Source of the DNA: Cepaea nemoralis
Lineage: Eukaryota; Mollusca; Gastropoda; Stylommatophora; Helicidae
Assembly (NCBI GenBank): GCA_014155875.1
Contig: JACEFZ010016116.1
Location: forward strand, 1 to 64,000
Length of the DNA: 64,000 nt
Direction: 5' to 3'
The translations under genes and the position numbers were made by a program. The notes below the pieces were generated by a model. The model was not told the DNA's origin. It ran no database searches and was given only the letters and a program-made list of their open reading frames with translations. Positions 1-10,377 of this stretch are shown here, piece after piece. Position 1 is the first letter of the stretch; each line of letters opens with the position of its first letter.

Positions 1-352
1 TCGGCAGCCCGACGGCAAAGGCGCGGAGCGCTACGGAGCGCGAACATCGTAAAGGATAGTCGCAAGAGAGGAGAAAGAGAAGAGAAGGAGAAAGAAAAGA
101 AACAAAAAGAAGAGAAAAAGAGAGAGAAGCATGAAACGAAGGAAGAGGGCGAACACAGAGAGGCAGGAACGAGCGAAGGACAGGTCGCAGATCCGGACAG
201 AAGCGCAGAGAAGAGCCGCAGACAAGGGGTAGCGAAGCGCAGCACACCGGCTGAAGATCGCAGCGACCGAACGCAGGGCGACGCCGTCTCGTCCGCCAGG
301 CATGGGCATCCGCGTCACTTGCTCCTCCTCACCGCCATCCCTCCCGCGCGCT
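1..352. other. GA-rich sequence, no gene recognised
   Basis: The stretch is purine-rich on the plus strand (many GAGAAA/AGAAGA runs at 60-180) and then GC-rich. No exon, tRNA-like box or transposon domain is seen. The LINE reading frame begins abruptly at about 353, so this is probably the older sequence into which it inserted, or unrecognised LINE 5' sequence. Confidence 0.4.
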
Positions 353-1459
353 CCAAAGAAAGGAAAAGACCTGGAAGAACCAAATGGCTATCGACCTATC
401 AGTCTACTTAGCTGTGTACGAAAATTAATGGAACGCATTATCAATGGCAGGCTAACATGGCATCTGGAAGAAAACAAACTCTTAACACCACACCAAGCAG
501 GATTCAGAAAGTACAGATCCACTGAAGATCAAATAACCTATATAGCTCAGGAAATAGAGGATGCCTTCCAAGAGAAAAAGCACACACTAGCAGTCTGGAT
601 AGATTTAGAAAAAGCATTTGATAAAGTATGGAAGGAAGGACTGAAAGTAAAACTGCAAAACATGCATGTTTGTGGAAAAATGTATAAATGGATCAGCCAC
701 TACCTTGAGAACAGAACTGCCAGGACAAAAGTACAAGGACAAACAAGCAAAATGATGCTGCTGGAGCAAGGTGTCCCCCAAGGAGGAGTTCTTTCACCAA
801 CATTATTCCTAGCATATATAAATGACATCACAGAAAATTTTCCAGCCAGAGTACACACATCCTCCTTTGCAGATGACCTAGCCATATGGACATCTGAAGA
901 ATATATTAGTACAGCTAACAGCAGAATACAGCAAGCCTTATTAGTGCTAGAGGACTGGTCAAAATCATGGCTAGTGAAGATAAGTGAGGAGAAAACAACA
1001 TGCACAGTGTTCTCCCTCTCAAATAAACCTCAGCAACCTAAGCTGGTATTGAATGGAAAAATATTGCGCCATGAAGAAAATCCAAACTATCTAGGAGTCA
1101 CCTTTGATCGTCGCCTGACATGGAAGACACAGGTTGAGAAAAATCGAACAAGAGCAAGGCAGAGAATGGCAATCATGAAAAAGCTTGCTGGTACAACGTG
1201 GGGAGCAGATGAGAAAGTCCTCAAGAAGTTATATACTGGACGGGTGAGGCCAGTACTGGAATATGGCATTGCAGCTTGGACAACAGCAGCTAAGTCAAAC
1301 TTTAACAAAATAAGTAGAGTCCAAAACCAAGGAATGCGAATTATAACTGGAAGCCTGAAGACAACGCCTATTAATGAACTAGAAAAGATCACTTGTTTAC
1401 AACCAATGCAGGATAGAAGAGATAGCAGAGCCCAGCAACAAGCAGAAAATTTAGAAGAT
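353..1459 (+). pseudogene. LINE reverse transcriptase domain, truncated
   Basis: The frame starts inside the RT domain at the segment reading KKGKDLEEPNGYRPISLL. It continues through the conserved region AVWIDLEKAFDKVW, the GVPQGGVLSPTLFLAYIND block (about 772-828) and the catalytic FADD box (about 868). The YLGVTFDRRLTW thumb motif and a C-terminal region with RVRPVLEYGIAAW follow. The upstream third of a normal LINE ORF2, including the endonuclease, is missing. It ends at a TGA at 1457-1459 while the homologous frame continues in another phase, so one small indel separates it from the RNase H part. Confidence 0.9.
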
Positions 1460-2544
1460 TGACAGACCACCCTATGTACAACAGATTTAATGGTTTTGGA
1501 AAGGGAAGACTGAAGCGTAGCAACTTTGTAGAAACTGCAAAACGAAGGATTAGGGCAGATCCTATTCTTAACATATCAACAGTCAAGCCCATACACAATG
1601 CACACAAGTTCCCAGCTTGTCGACAGCAGCAACTGCCTGAGATGATAGAAAACATTCCTGGTATTGAGAAAAAGAACACTCAGCATGAAACCGAAAGAAG
1701 AGAAATAACCCTAAACTACATAAAAGAACATTACCCAAGCAGCAATTGGACCCATGCATATACAGATGGATCAGCCAAAAATTCAATAGAGAATGGAGGA
1801 GGAGGAGTTCTCCTAAATTTAAAAAATGGAGTGAAAAAAACACATTCAATGGCAACTGGAAAATTTTCAAGTAACTTCAAAGCGGAGGTAGAGGCTCTGA
1901 AAACTGCAGCAGAAATGCTCCTGATGGAGGAAAATAAAGAGAAGCAAATAGCTATCTTCACAGATGCAAAGTCAGCTGTCTCAATACTGAAGAGCAATAA
2001 CAGCACAGAACTAACTGACCTAAGAGCAGCACTCCATGGTCTATGCCAGAAATCCAAAAAAGTTGTAATACAGTGGATCCCATCACATTGCAGTATACCT
2101 GGAAACGAAGAGGCTGACAGACTGGCAAAAGAGGGCGGACGACTACCACAGCCTGACATAGACATAACCTATAATGAGGCAAAGAGGTTGATAAAAAGCA
2201 CTTATAGAACCAAATGGGAATCAGAGCATCCAGGCCATCAGAAGGATGATGCATATTACAAACTCGACCGAAGAGAACAAGTAGCAATCTTCAGACTCCG
2301 CACAGGACATAACAGGCTGAAATACCACTTGTTCAATAAACTAAAGATAGGAGATACCGATGAATGTAATTGTAGAACTGGAAAAATGACAGCAAAACAT
2401 TTGCTGCAGGATTGCCCAACGTATGCAGAACAGAGAAATATATATTGGCCCACACCTGCTTCATTTGAGGACAAGCTCTATGGAGATATCAACAAGCTCA
2501 AGTTGACCGCAGCTTACTTTAACTACATACAGGTTGACATTTAA
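1460..2544 (+). pseudogene. LINE RNase H and C-terminal domain
   Basis: This continues the RT frame in a different phase. RNase H signatures are visible: YTDGSAKNS near 1759, an AEVEAL glutamate helix near 1885, FTDAKSAV near 1957 and WIPSHCSIPGNEEADRLAKEG near 2073-2135, which supply the D-E-D-D catalytic set. Then come FRLRTGHNRL and a terminal C-x-C...H...C pattern (CNCRTGKMTAKHLLQDC) of the kind found at the ends of these LINE proteins. RNase H removes the RNA template during retrotransposition. The stop is TAA at 2542-2544. Confidence 0.88.
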
Positions 2545-2561
2545 AGGTGCATGAAGACCCA

Positions 2562-2947
2562 GAGGCATGAAATGGAATATTGCTTGGATAGCAAATCCAT
2601 TATATGGAAAGTCCAAATCGAAAGCTCGCTGTGTGGGCTTCATAAAAGGTGGAAAGGTGTCCTAGTGGCACGAAATGGAATATTCCTTGGATAGCAAATC
2701 CATTACGTGGAGAGTCCGAATCAAAAGCCCATTGTGTGGGCTTCATAAAAGGTGGAAAAGTGTCCTAGTGGCATGAAATGGAATATTGCTAGGATAGCAA
2801 ATCCATTACGTGGAAAGTCCGAATCAAAAGCCCACTGTGTGGGCTTCATAAAAGGTGGAAAAGTGTCCTAGTGGCACGAAATGGAATATTGCTTGGATAG
2901 CAAATCCATTACATGGAAAGTCCGAATCGAAAAGCTCACTGTGTGGA
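2562..2947 (+). repeat. 103-bp tandem repeat, about 3.8 copies, in LINE 3' region
   Basis: Units start at about 2564, 2667, 2770 and 2873 with GGCAYGAAATGGAATATT and share GTGTGGGCTTCATAAAAGG. Copies differ at a few sites. Position directly after the LINE stop codon suggests the repeat is part of its 3' UTR. Confidence 0.85.
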
Positions 2948-3248
2948 TGTCATCTGCAGACTGCATACTTCTGGTTTCCGGAAGAACAGCCTATGGTGAA
3001 CGGAAGGCCCAATATACGGAAGTGAGGCTAAGCAGCCATGTGCAGGACGTGACGATTCCTTGGGTGAGCCCAGTACCAGAGCGCTATGTATCGGCTCTGC
3101 AAGTATGGAAGCCTCCTTGGATGGCGGGGAATGCCCATGGTCTGCCCCTGCCTTCCCTTGAGGGCTGACCAGGATCTTTGGCTGTTCTATATGGACCAGC
3201 TGGGATGGGGATAACACCACAACAGTGAGAGTCAAACGTCCTAAGAAA
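2948..3248. other. No gene seen between LINE and SINE
   Basis: About 300 bp of mixed composition. No splice-flanked exon or transposon domain is recognised. It could be the distal 3' UTR of the LINE. Confidence 0.4.
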
Positions 3249-3395
3249 CCCCCGGGAAGGTTAACCCGGTCAACAAATGCCTGCAGAAGTCGGATGTGTC
3301 GGCCTAACGGCGCAAGAACGCAGCTCTGCTGTAAACAGGCACAACGCAATCACATCCGAAAAAAAAACTCCGGATGAACGAAGAAGAAGAAGAAG
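3249..3395 (+). mobile_element. SINE family A (GAA-tailed), copy 1
   Basis: Matches four other copies in this window (23162, 29476, 47534 minus, 53448). Shared blocks are GGGAAGGTTAACCCGGTCAA, GTCGGATGTGTCGGCC and CTCCGGATGAACG, and the 3' tail is (GAA)n. No clear tRNA A or B box is seen. In this copy no convincing target-site duplication is found; four of the other copies have one. Confidence 0.85.
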
Positions 3396-3550
3396 ATCAA
3401 ACAAACATTGACAAGATGAGCTTCACACAGAATCAATGTATTCTTAGATCAAACAAACATTGACAAGATGAGCTTCACACAGAATCAATGTATTCTTAGA
3501 TCAAACAAACATTGACAATATGAGCTTCACACAGAATAAATGTATTCTTG
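3395..3550 (+). repeat. 52-bp tandem repeat, 3 copies
   Basis: Units begin with GATCAAACAAACATTGACAA at 3395, 3447 and 3499, directly after the SINE tail. They are nearly identical, so the amplification is recent. Confidence 0.9.
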
Positions 3551-3574
3551 GAGTTGAAATATACCAGCACAGCA

Positions 3575-3785
3575 CAATATTTACACCCAACAGAAACTAC
3601 ACAATCTAATTACATTTCTCACAGTGTACCTACCACATACAAACCACACCATTACAGGTTTTCAGTGTACCTACCACACAAACCACACCATCTAATGACT
3701 ACATTTCTCATAGTGTACCTACCAAACCACACCATCTAATGATTACATTTCTCAGTGTACCTACCACACAAACCACACTGTTATT
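3575..3785 (+). repeat. Imperfect tandem repeat with AGTGTACCTACCACA core
   Basis: Four degenerate copies of roughly 45-50 bp share TTACATTTCTCA and AGTGTACCTACCACA. No coding potential. Confidence 0.7.
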
Positions 3786-4090
3786 GTATTCCCAGTATCA
3801 TCATCATCATGTGCCAAGCCAATAAGAGCAGGACAGTCATGTTTTGACATTTCTCACGATCACCAGAGCCGTGGATAATTTCCATGTTGTCTCGACCATG
3901 CCACGTGGATAAGCCATCCAGGTATTTACTTCTCTGCCTTCCCCTTATTCTCTTCCCCTCTATCTTGCCAGTTGTCACCAAGGCAAACCCAAGAATGACA
4001 TTACTTATTGCACATCTGAAGTGTAAGCCATGGTCATTCTCCACCCTTGACCATCTCCAGGTCAGAAAAGGTTCAGGACAATACAGGATA
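3781..4090 (-). mobile_element. LINE 3'-end remnant (RT C-terminus)
   Basis: The minus-strand frame carries ENDHGLHFRC, GKIEGKRIRGRQRSKYLDGL and WHGRDNMEIIHGSGDREKCQ. This is the basic C-terminal tail typical of many LINE ORF2 proteins. It ends in a CATCATCATCAT (ATG repeat on the minus strand) tail at about 3801-3812. Only the last hundred residues remain. It lies beyond the last recognised exon of the receptor gene. Confidence 0.8.
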
Positions 4091-4335
4091 TTAAAATAAG
4101 ATGACTATGGGAGATGCAATGATGACGGTATAAACATAACCTAGAGGCTGACAGTACCGATGGAACTTGTGTGCAACCCCAGGGATGACAACCACTTGTC
4201 AAACACATCCCAGGTCTTGCAGACAAGACTACAGAGGTGACCTGACAATGTGCTCTTGACAAGATGTGAGAAGTGGCAGACAATGGCCACACCCATGCAA
4301 CTGATACTCCCCTTACATCTACAATGTACACTTAC
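4091..4335. other. No feature recognised
   Basis: Non-repetitive sequence downstream (in gene orientation) of the last visible receptor exon. The next coding exon would have to start in phase 2. None is convincing here or further left, so the tail exons probably lie outside the window. Confidence 0.4.
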
Positions 4336-4363
4336 CCTTGGTTACCTCCTTGGTAAGCCTTGG
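4336..4363 (-). CDS. Receptor exon 12: cytoplasmic micro-exon (28 bp)
   Basis: On the minus strand a long pyrimidine tract ending in TTTGTCTGCAG precedes the exon, and GG/gtaagtgt follows, so both sites match consensus well. It starts in phase 1, as required by the preceding exon, and ends in phase 2. With the preceding exon it reads AKAYQGGNQG. The small size makes it the least certain exon of the chain. The alternative is a chance pair of good splice sites. Its frame is compatible with splicing from either 6344 or 10219. Confidence 0.5.
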
Positions 4364-4379
4364 CTGCAGACAAAGACAG

Positions 4380-4530
4380 AAAGAAACAGTGTTACCAGTG
4401 ACGTCATATCATAGATAGTACAGTGATGTCATATCATAGATAGTATGTTAAGGTCAGTGTCAACAGTGACATCATGTCACCAGACACTGCACTCAGGTCA
4501 CGTCAGTCAGGTCACGTCACATCAACATAA
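4380..4530. repeat. Short direct repeats (GTCATATCATAGATAGTA and GGTCACGTCA)
   Basis: Two copies of a 24-27-bp motif containing GTCATATCATAGATAGTA are followed by repeated GTCACGTCA words. Intronic, no coding signal. Confidence 0.6.
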
Positions 4531-4725
4531 CCAGGAGGTCAGCACGGCTGACTGGATAAGAGCGCCTGCGCTTAAAGTTCCGGTGTGCTGATGCCGAGGT
4601 AAGGGGTTCAACCCCAACACGGGTCAGTTGGACTAAAATGTTGAATTCTCGCCCCTTGTCTTGGGGATGTAAATTACAAGTACCCCAGAAGTCGGAGTGG
4701 GTTCACCTGATTTTGGAGGGGGGGG
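4531..4725 (+). mobile_element. tRNA-derived SINE, family E, copy 1
   Basis: The head GGCTGACTGGATAAGAGC fits a tRNA A box and GGGGTTCAACCCC fits a B box about 50 bp later, which are the internal RNA polymerase III promoter elements. The unrelated body contains CTTGTCTTGGGGATGTAAAT and ends near a poly-G run (4719-4732). The second copy at 63405-63540 shares the B-box region and body, showing that this is a dispersed family rather than a tRNA gene. Confidence 0.7.
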
Positions 4726-4839
4726 GGGGGGCACTGGTAATAGGGAAAGCTAATCAACCCGCAAACATCAGGCCAGTGTGCTAGAAGTACATGAATGTCA
4801 TAGGTCAGAGTTCAACACCAGGGACCCCACCAAAAAACA

Positions 4840-4970
4840 CAACAGGTCACCAAGGTCAGTCTTGGCACAGATGTCATATCACAGACAGTCCAGTAAGGTC
4901 AGTATTACTGGTGCTGTCATATCACAGACAGTCCAGTAAGGTCAGTATTACCAATGACAGCATATCTATC
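4840..4970 (+). repeat. ~50-bp direct repeat (ATATCACAGACAGTCCAGTA)
   Basis: At least two copies of ATATCACAGACAGTCCAGTA followed by AGGTCAGTATTAC lie next to the larger array that follows. Confidence 0.65.
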
Positions 4971-4990
4971 ATGACAGTGTACTCTGTTCA

Positions 4991-5432
4991 TTATTACCAG
5001 CAATGTGTCATACCCTCACAGACAGCACCCTGTGTGGGACACAGGTGTACAATATTACCAGCAATGTGTCATACCCTCACAGACAGCACCCTGTGTGGGA
5101 CACAGGTGTACAATTTACCAGCAATGTGTCATACCCTCACAGACAGCACCCTGTGTGGGACACAGGTGTACAATATTACCAGCAATGTGTCATACCCTCA
5201 CAGACAGCACCCTGTGTGGGACACAGGTGTACAATATTACCAGCAATGTGTCATACCCTCACAGACAGCACCCTGTGTGGGACACAGGTGTACAATTTAC
5301 CAGCAATGTGTCATACCCTCACAGACAGCACACACTGAGGCCAGTGTGTGGGACACAGGTGTACAATATTACCAGCAATGTGTCATACCCTCACAGACAG
5401 CACACACTGAGGCCAGTGTGTGGGACGCAGGA
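4991..5432 (+). repeat. 60-75-bp minisatellite, 7 copies
   Basis: Units carry TTACCAGCAATGTGTCATAC, CTCACAGACAGCACCCTGTG and GGACACAGGTGTACAAT. Starts at 4993, 5055 and 5115 show 60-62-bp periods. The last two units have an inserted ACACACTGAGGCCAGTG segment. Lies inside the intron between exons 11 and 12. Confidence 0.92.
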
Positions 5433-5454
5433 GACCAGTTCTCCTATATGGTGC

Positions 5455-6314
5455 TAGTCCTAACATATGTGGACAGATCAATCAGTTGTCCTAATATATG
5501 TGGACAGATCAATCAGTTGTCCTAATATATGTGGACAGATCAATCAGTTGTCCTAATATATGTCGACAGATCAATCAGTTGTCCTAACATATGTGGACAG
5601 ATCAATCAGTTGTCCTAATATATGTGGACAGATCAATCAGTTGTCCTAATATATGTGGACAGATCAATCAGTTGTCCTAGCATGTGGACAGATCAATCAG
5701 TTGTCCTAACATGTGGACAGATCAATCAGTTGTCCTAACATATGTGGACAGATCAATCAGTTGTCCTAACATGTGGACAGATCAATCAGTTGTCCTAACA
5801 TATGTGGACAGATCAATCAGTTGTCCTAACATGTGGACAGATCAATCAGTTGTCCTAACATATGTGGACAGATCAATCAGTTGTCCTAATATATGTGGAC
5901 AGATCAATCAGTTGTCCTAATATATGTGGACAGATCAATCAGTTGTCCTAATATATGTCGACAGATCAATCAGTTGTCCTAACATATGTGGACAGATCAA
6001 TCAGTTGTCCTAATATATGTGGACAGATCAATCAGTTGTCCTAATATATGTGGACAGATCAATCAGTTGTCCTAGCATGTGGACAGATCAATCAGTTGTC
6101 CTAACATGTGGACAGATCAATCAGTTGTCCTAACATATGTGGACAGATCAATCAGTTGTCCTAACATGTGGACAGATCAATCAGTTGTCCTAACATATGT
6201 GGACAGATCAATCAGTTGTCCTAACATGTGGACAGATCAATCAGTTGTCCTAACATATGTGGACAGATCAATCAGTTGTCCTAACATATGTGGACAGATC
6301 AATCAGTTGTCCTC
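5455..6314 (+). repeat. 31-bp minisatellite (29/31-bp variants) with 395-bp higher-order repeat
   Basis: About 28 units of GGACAGATCAATCAGTTGTC plus CTAAYATATGT. Marker variants recur at a fixed offset: the GTCGACAG variant at 5562 and 5957, and CCTAGCATG at 5676 and 6071, both 395 bp apart. A block of 12-13 units was therefore duplicated as a whole. The array ends about 30 bp from the donor site of exon 11. Confidence 0.93.
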
Positions 6315-6343
6315 AGTGATGAGGTCAATGTTAGGTCAGCTAC

Positions 6344-6400
6344 CTTTATTCTCTGGACGGTTCCTGGTAGCCAGTTTAGGCTCTATCGACCTGGGAGGCA
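6344..6400 (-). CDS. Receptor exon 11: cytoplasmic segment (57 bp)
   Basis: Minus-strand acceptor ATATCTAG precedes the exon and donor AAAG/gtagct follows. Phase is 1 at both ends, so it fits between exons 10 and 12 and could be skipped without frameshift. It encodes VPPRSIEPKLATRNRPENK (the first codon is split with exon 10), a basic, proline-containing piece that follows the stop-transfer arginines. It is sandwiched between two large tandem arrays (5455-6314 and 6456-10205). Confidence 0.7.
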
Positions 6401-6455
6401 CTAGATATTGTGATGTGCCTAGGTGTGGCTTGGAATGCATGACCAATGTGAACAC

Positions 6456-9400
6456 ATAACAATGTTGACATAGAGGGATACACAACAATGATGACATAGA
6501 GGGATACACACAACAATGATGACATAGAGGGATACACAACAATGATGACATAGAGGGATACACAACAAATGACATAGAGGGATACACAACAATGATGACA
6601 TAGAGGGATACACAACAATGATGACATAGAGGGATACACAACAATGATGACATAGAGGGATACACAACAATGTTGACATAGAGGGATACACAACAATGTA
6701 TGACATAGAGGGATACACAACAATGATGACATAGAGGGATACACAACAATGATGACATAGAGGGATACACAACAATGATGACATAGAGGGATACACAACA
6801 ATGATGACATAGAGGGATACACAACAATGATGACATAGAGGGATACACAACAATGATGACATAGAGGGATACACACAACAATGATGACATAGAGGGATAC
6901 ACACACAATGATGACATAGAGGGACTACACAAACAATGATGACATAGAGGGATACACAACAATGATGACATAGAGGGATACACAACAATGATGACATAGA
7001 GGGATACACAACAATGATGACATAGAGGGATACACAACAATGATGACATAGAGGGATACACAACATGATGGCATAGAGGGATACACAACAATGATGAACA
7101 TAGAGGGATTACACAACAATGATGACATAGAGGGATACACAACAATGATGACAGAGGGATACACACAACAATGATGACAGAGGGATACACAACAATGATG
7201 ACATAGAGGGATACACAACAATGATGACATAGAGGGATACACAACAATGATGACATAGAGGGATACACAACAATGATACATAGAGGGATACACAAAGATG
7301 GACATAGAGGTATACACACAACAATGATGACATAGAGGATACACACAACAATGATGACATAGAGGGATACACAACAATGATGACATAGAGGGTACACAAC
7401 AATGATGACATAGAGGATACACAACAATGATGACAGAGGGATACACAACAATGATGACATAGAGGGATACACAACAATGATGACATAGAGGGATACACAA
7501 CAATGATGACATAGAGGGATACACAACAATGATGACATAGAGGGATACACAACAATGTTGACATAGAGGGATATACAACAATGTTGACATAGAGGGATAC
7601 ACAACAATGATGACATAGAGGGATACACAACAATGATGACATAGAGGGATACACAACAATGATGACATAGAGGGATACACAACAATGATGACATAGAGGG
7701 ATACACAACAATGATGACATAGAGGGATACACACAACAATGATGACATAGAGGGATACACAACAATGATGACATAGAGGGATACACACAACAATGATGAC
7801 ATAGAGGATACACAACAATGATGACAGAGGGATACACAACATGATGACATAGAGGGATACACACAACAATGATGACATAGAGGGATACACAACAATGATG
7901 ACATAGAGGGATACACACAACAATGATGACATAGAGGGATACACAACAATGATGACATAGAGGGATACACAACAATGATGACATAGAGGGATACACACAA
8001 CAATGATGACATAGAGGGATACACAACAATGATGACATAGAGGATACACAACAATGATGACATAGAGGGATACACAACAATGATAGACATAGAGGGATAC
8101 ACAACAATGATGACATAGAGGGAATACACAACAATGATGACATAGAGGGATACACAACAATGATGACATAGAGGGATACACAACAAGGATGACATAGAGG
8201 GATACACAACAATGATGACATAGAGGGATCACACAACAATGATGACATAGAAGGGATACACAACAATGATGACATAGAGGGATACACAACAATGATGACA
8301 TAGAGGGATAACACAACAATGATGACATAGAGGGATACACAACAATGATGACAGAGAGGATACACACACAATGATGACTAGAGGGATACACAACAATGAT
8401 GACATAGAGGATAACACAACAATGATGACATAGAGGGATACACAACAATGATGACATAGAGGGATACACAACACTGATGACATAGAGGGATACACAACAA
8501 TGATGACATAGAGGGATACACAACAATGATGACATAGAGGATACACAACAATGATGACATAGAGGGATACACAACAATGATGACATAGAGGGATACACAA
8601 CAATGATGACATAGAGGGATACACAACAATGATGACATAGAGGGATACACACAACAATGATGACATAGAGGGATACACAACAATGATGACATAGAGGGAT
8701 ACACAACAATGATGACATAGAGGGATACACAACAATGATGACATAGAGGGTACACAAACAATGATGACATAGAGGGATACACAACAATGATGACATAGAG
8801 GGATACACAACAATGATGACATAGAGGGATACACAACAATGATGACATAGAGGGATACACAACAAGGATGACATAGAGGGATACACAACAATGATGACAT
8901 AGAGGGATACACAACAATGATGACATAGAGGGATACACAACAATGATGACATAGAGGGATACACAACAATGATGACATAGAGGGATACACAACAATGATG
9001 ACATAGAGGGATACACAACAATGATGACATAGAGGGATATCACAACATGATGACATAGAGGGATACACAACAATGATGACATAGAGGGATACACAACAAT
9101 GATGACAGAGGGATACACAACAATGATGACATAGAGGGATACACAACAATGATGACATAGAGGGATACACAACAATGACATAGAGGGATACACAACAATG
9201 TTGACATAGAGGATACACACAACAATGATGACATAGAGGGATACACACAACAATGATGACATGAGGGATACACAACAATGATGACATAGAGGGATACACA
9301 ACAATGATGACATAGAGGGATACACAACAATGATGACATAGAGGGGATACACAACAATGATGACATAGAGGGATACACAACAATGACATAGAGGGATACA

Positions 9401-10205
9401 CACAACAATGTTGACATAGAGGGATACACACAACAATGATGACATAGAGGGGATACACAACAATGATGACATAGAGGATTACACAACAATGGGACATAGA
9501 GGATACACAACAATGTGACATAGAGGGAATTCACAACAATGATGACATAGAGGATACACAACAATGATGACATAGAGGGATACATAACAATGATGACATA
9601 GAGGGATACACAACAATGATGACATAGAGGGATACAACAACAATGATGACATAGAGGGATACACACAACAATGATGACATAGAGGGATACACAACAATGA
9701 CATAGAGGATACACAACAATGATGACAGAGGGATACACAACAATGATGACATAGAGGGATACACAACAATGATGACATAGAGGGATACACAACAATGATG
9801 ACATAGAGGATACACAACAATGATGACATAGAGGGATACACAACAATGACATAGAGGGATACACAACAATGTTGACATAGAGGGATACACACAACAATGA
9901 TGACATAGAGGGATACACAACAATGTTGACATAGAGGGATACACAACAATGATGACATAGAGGAATTCACAACAATGACATAGAGGGATACACAACAATG
10001 ATGACATAGAGGGATACACACAACAACAATGACATAGAGGGATACACAACAATGATGACATAGAGGGATACACAACAATGATGACATAGAGGGATACACA
10101 ACAAGGATGACATAGAGGGATACACAACAAGGATGACATAGAGGGATACACACAACAATGATGACATAGAGGGATACACAACAATGATGACATAGAGGGA
10201 TACAC
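6456..10205 (-). repeat. 26-bp minisatellite filling the exon 10-11 intron, ~140 copies
   Basis: Plus-strand unit is ACAACAATGATGACATAGAG plus GGATAC, repeated over 3.75 kb with scattered 1-2-bp indels, 20-22-bp short units and AATGTTGAC variants. It begins about 10 bp after the donor of exon 10 and ends about 55 bp before the acceptor of exon 11, so it makes up nearly all of that intron. Because 26 is not a multiple of 3 and the minus-strand unit has no stop in any phase, very long open frames appear on that strand. These are artefacts of the repeat. Confidence 0.97.
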
Positions 10206-10218
10206 ACAGACAGTTTAC

Positions 10219-10347
10219 CTGCATTTCGCCGCCGCCTGAAGATGAAGCAGAACAAGATGATGAGCAGTGTGATGATGATGACGCCACACACACAGGCAAT
10301 GATGATGACATGCTCCTCAGTCAGGGTGGTTTCTTTGTCATTTGTGT
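10219..10347 (-). CDS. Receptor exon 10: transmembrane helix and stop-transfer (129 bp)
   Basis: Minus-strand acceptor TTGTTCTGCAG and donor ATGCAG/gtaaact bound the exon; phase is 1 at both ends. It encodes a short acidic/threonine-rich stalk (TNDKETTLTEE), then a hydrophobic helix of about 22 residues (HVIIIACVCGVIIITLLIIL and following FCFIF), then RRRRNA. That is a textbook single-pass type I membrane anchor with a cytoplasmic basic stop-transfer. The split first codon joins to exon 9 as TAC (Tyr). Exon skipping would keep frame and would remove the anchor. Confidence 0.9.
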
Positions 10348-10377
10348 CTGCAGAACAACAAGCAACCATGTCAGAAA

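Larger units (their letters stand above)
353..2947 (+). mobile_element. 5'-truncated non-LTR retrotransposon (LINE) with RT and RNase H
   Basis: A reverse transcriptase frame (353-1459) is followed by an RNase H and C-terminal frame (to 2544), then a 3' region made of four 103-bp repeats. The endonuclease and first RT motifs are absent, which is the usual 5' truncation. RT followed by RNase H with a terminal cysteine/histidine motif is typical of RNase H-bearing LINE clades (I/Jockey-like groups). A frameshift near 1456 separates the two frames, so this copy is dead. No target-site duplication could be identified. Confidence 0.9.

Noticed and set aside
2936..3349. 137-codon minus-strand frame
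   Set aside because: Overlaps SINE A on the opposite strand and has no domain; a chance frame.
5455..6314. Regular short repeats resembling a CRISPR array
   Set aside because: Units are contiguous without unique spacers, and the context is a eukaryotic intron.
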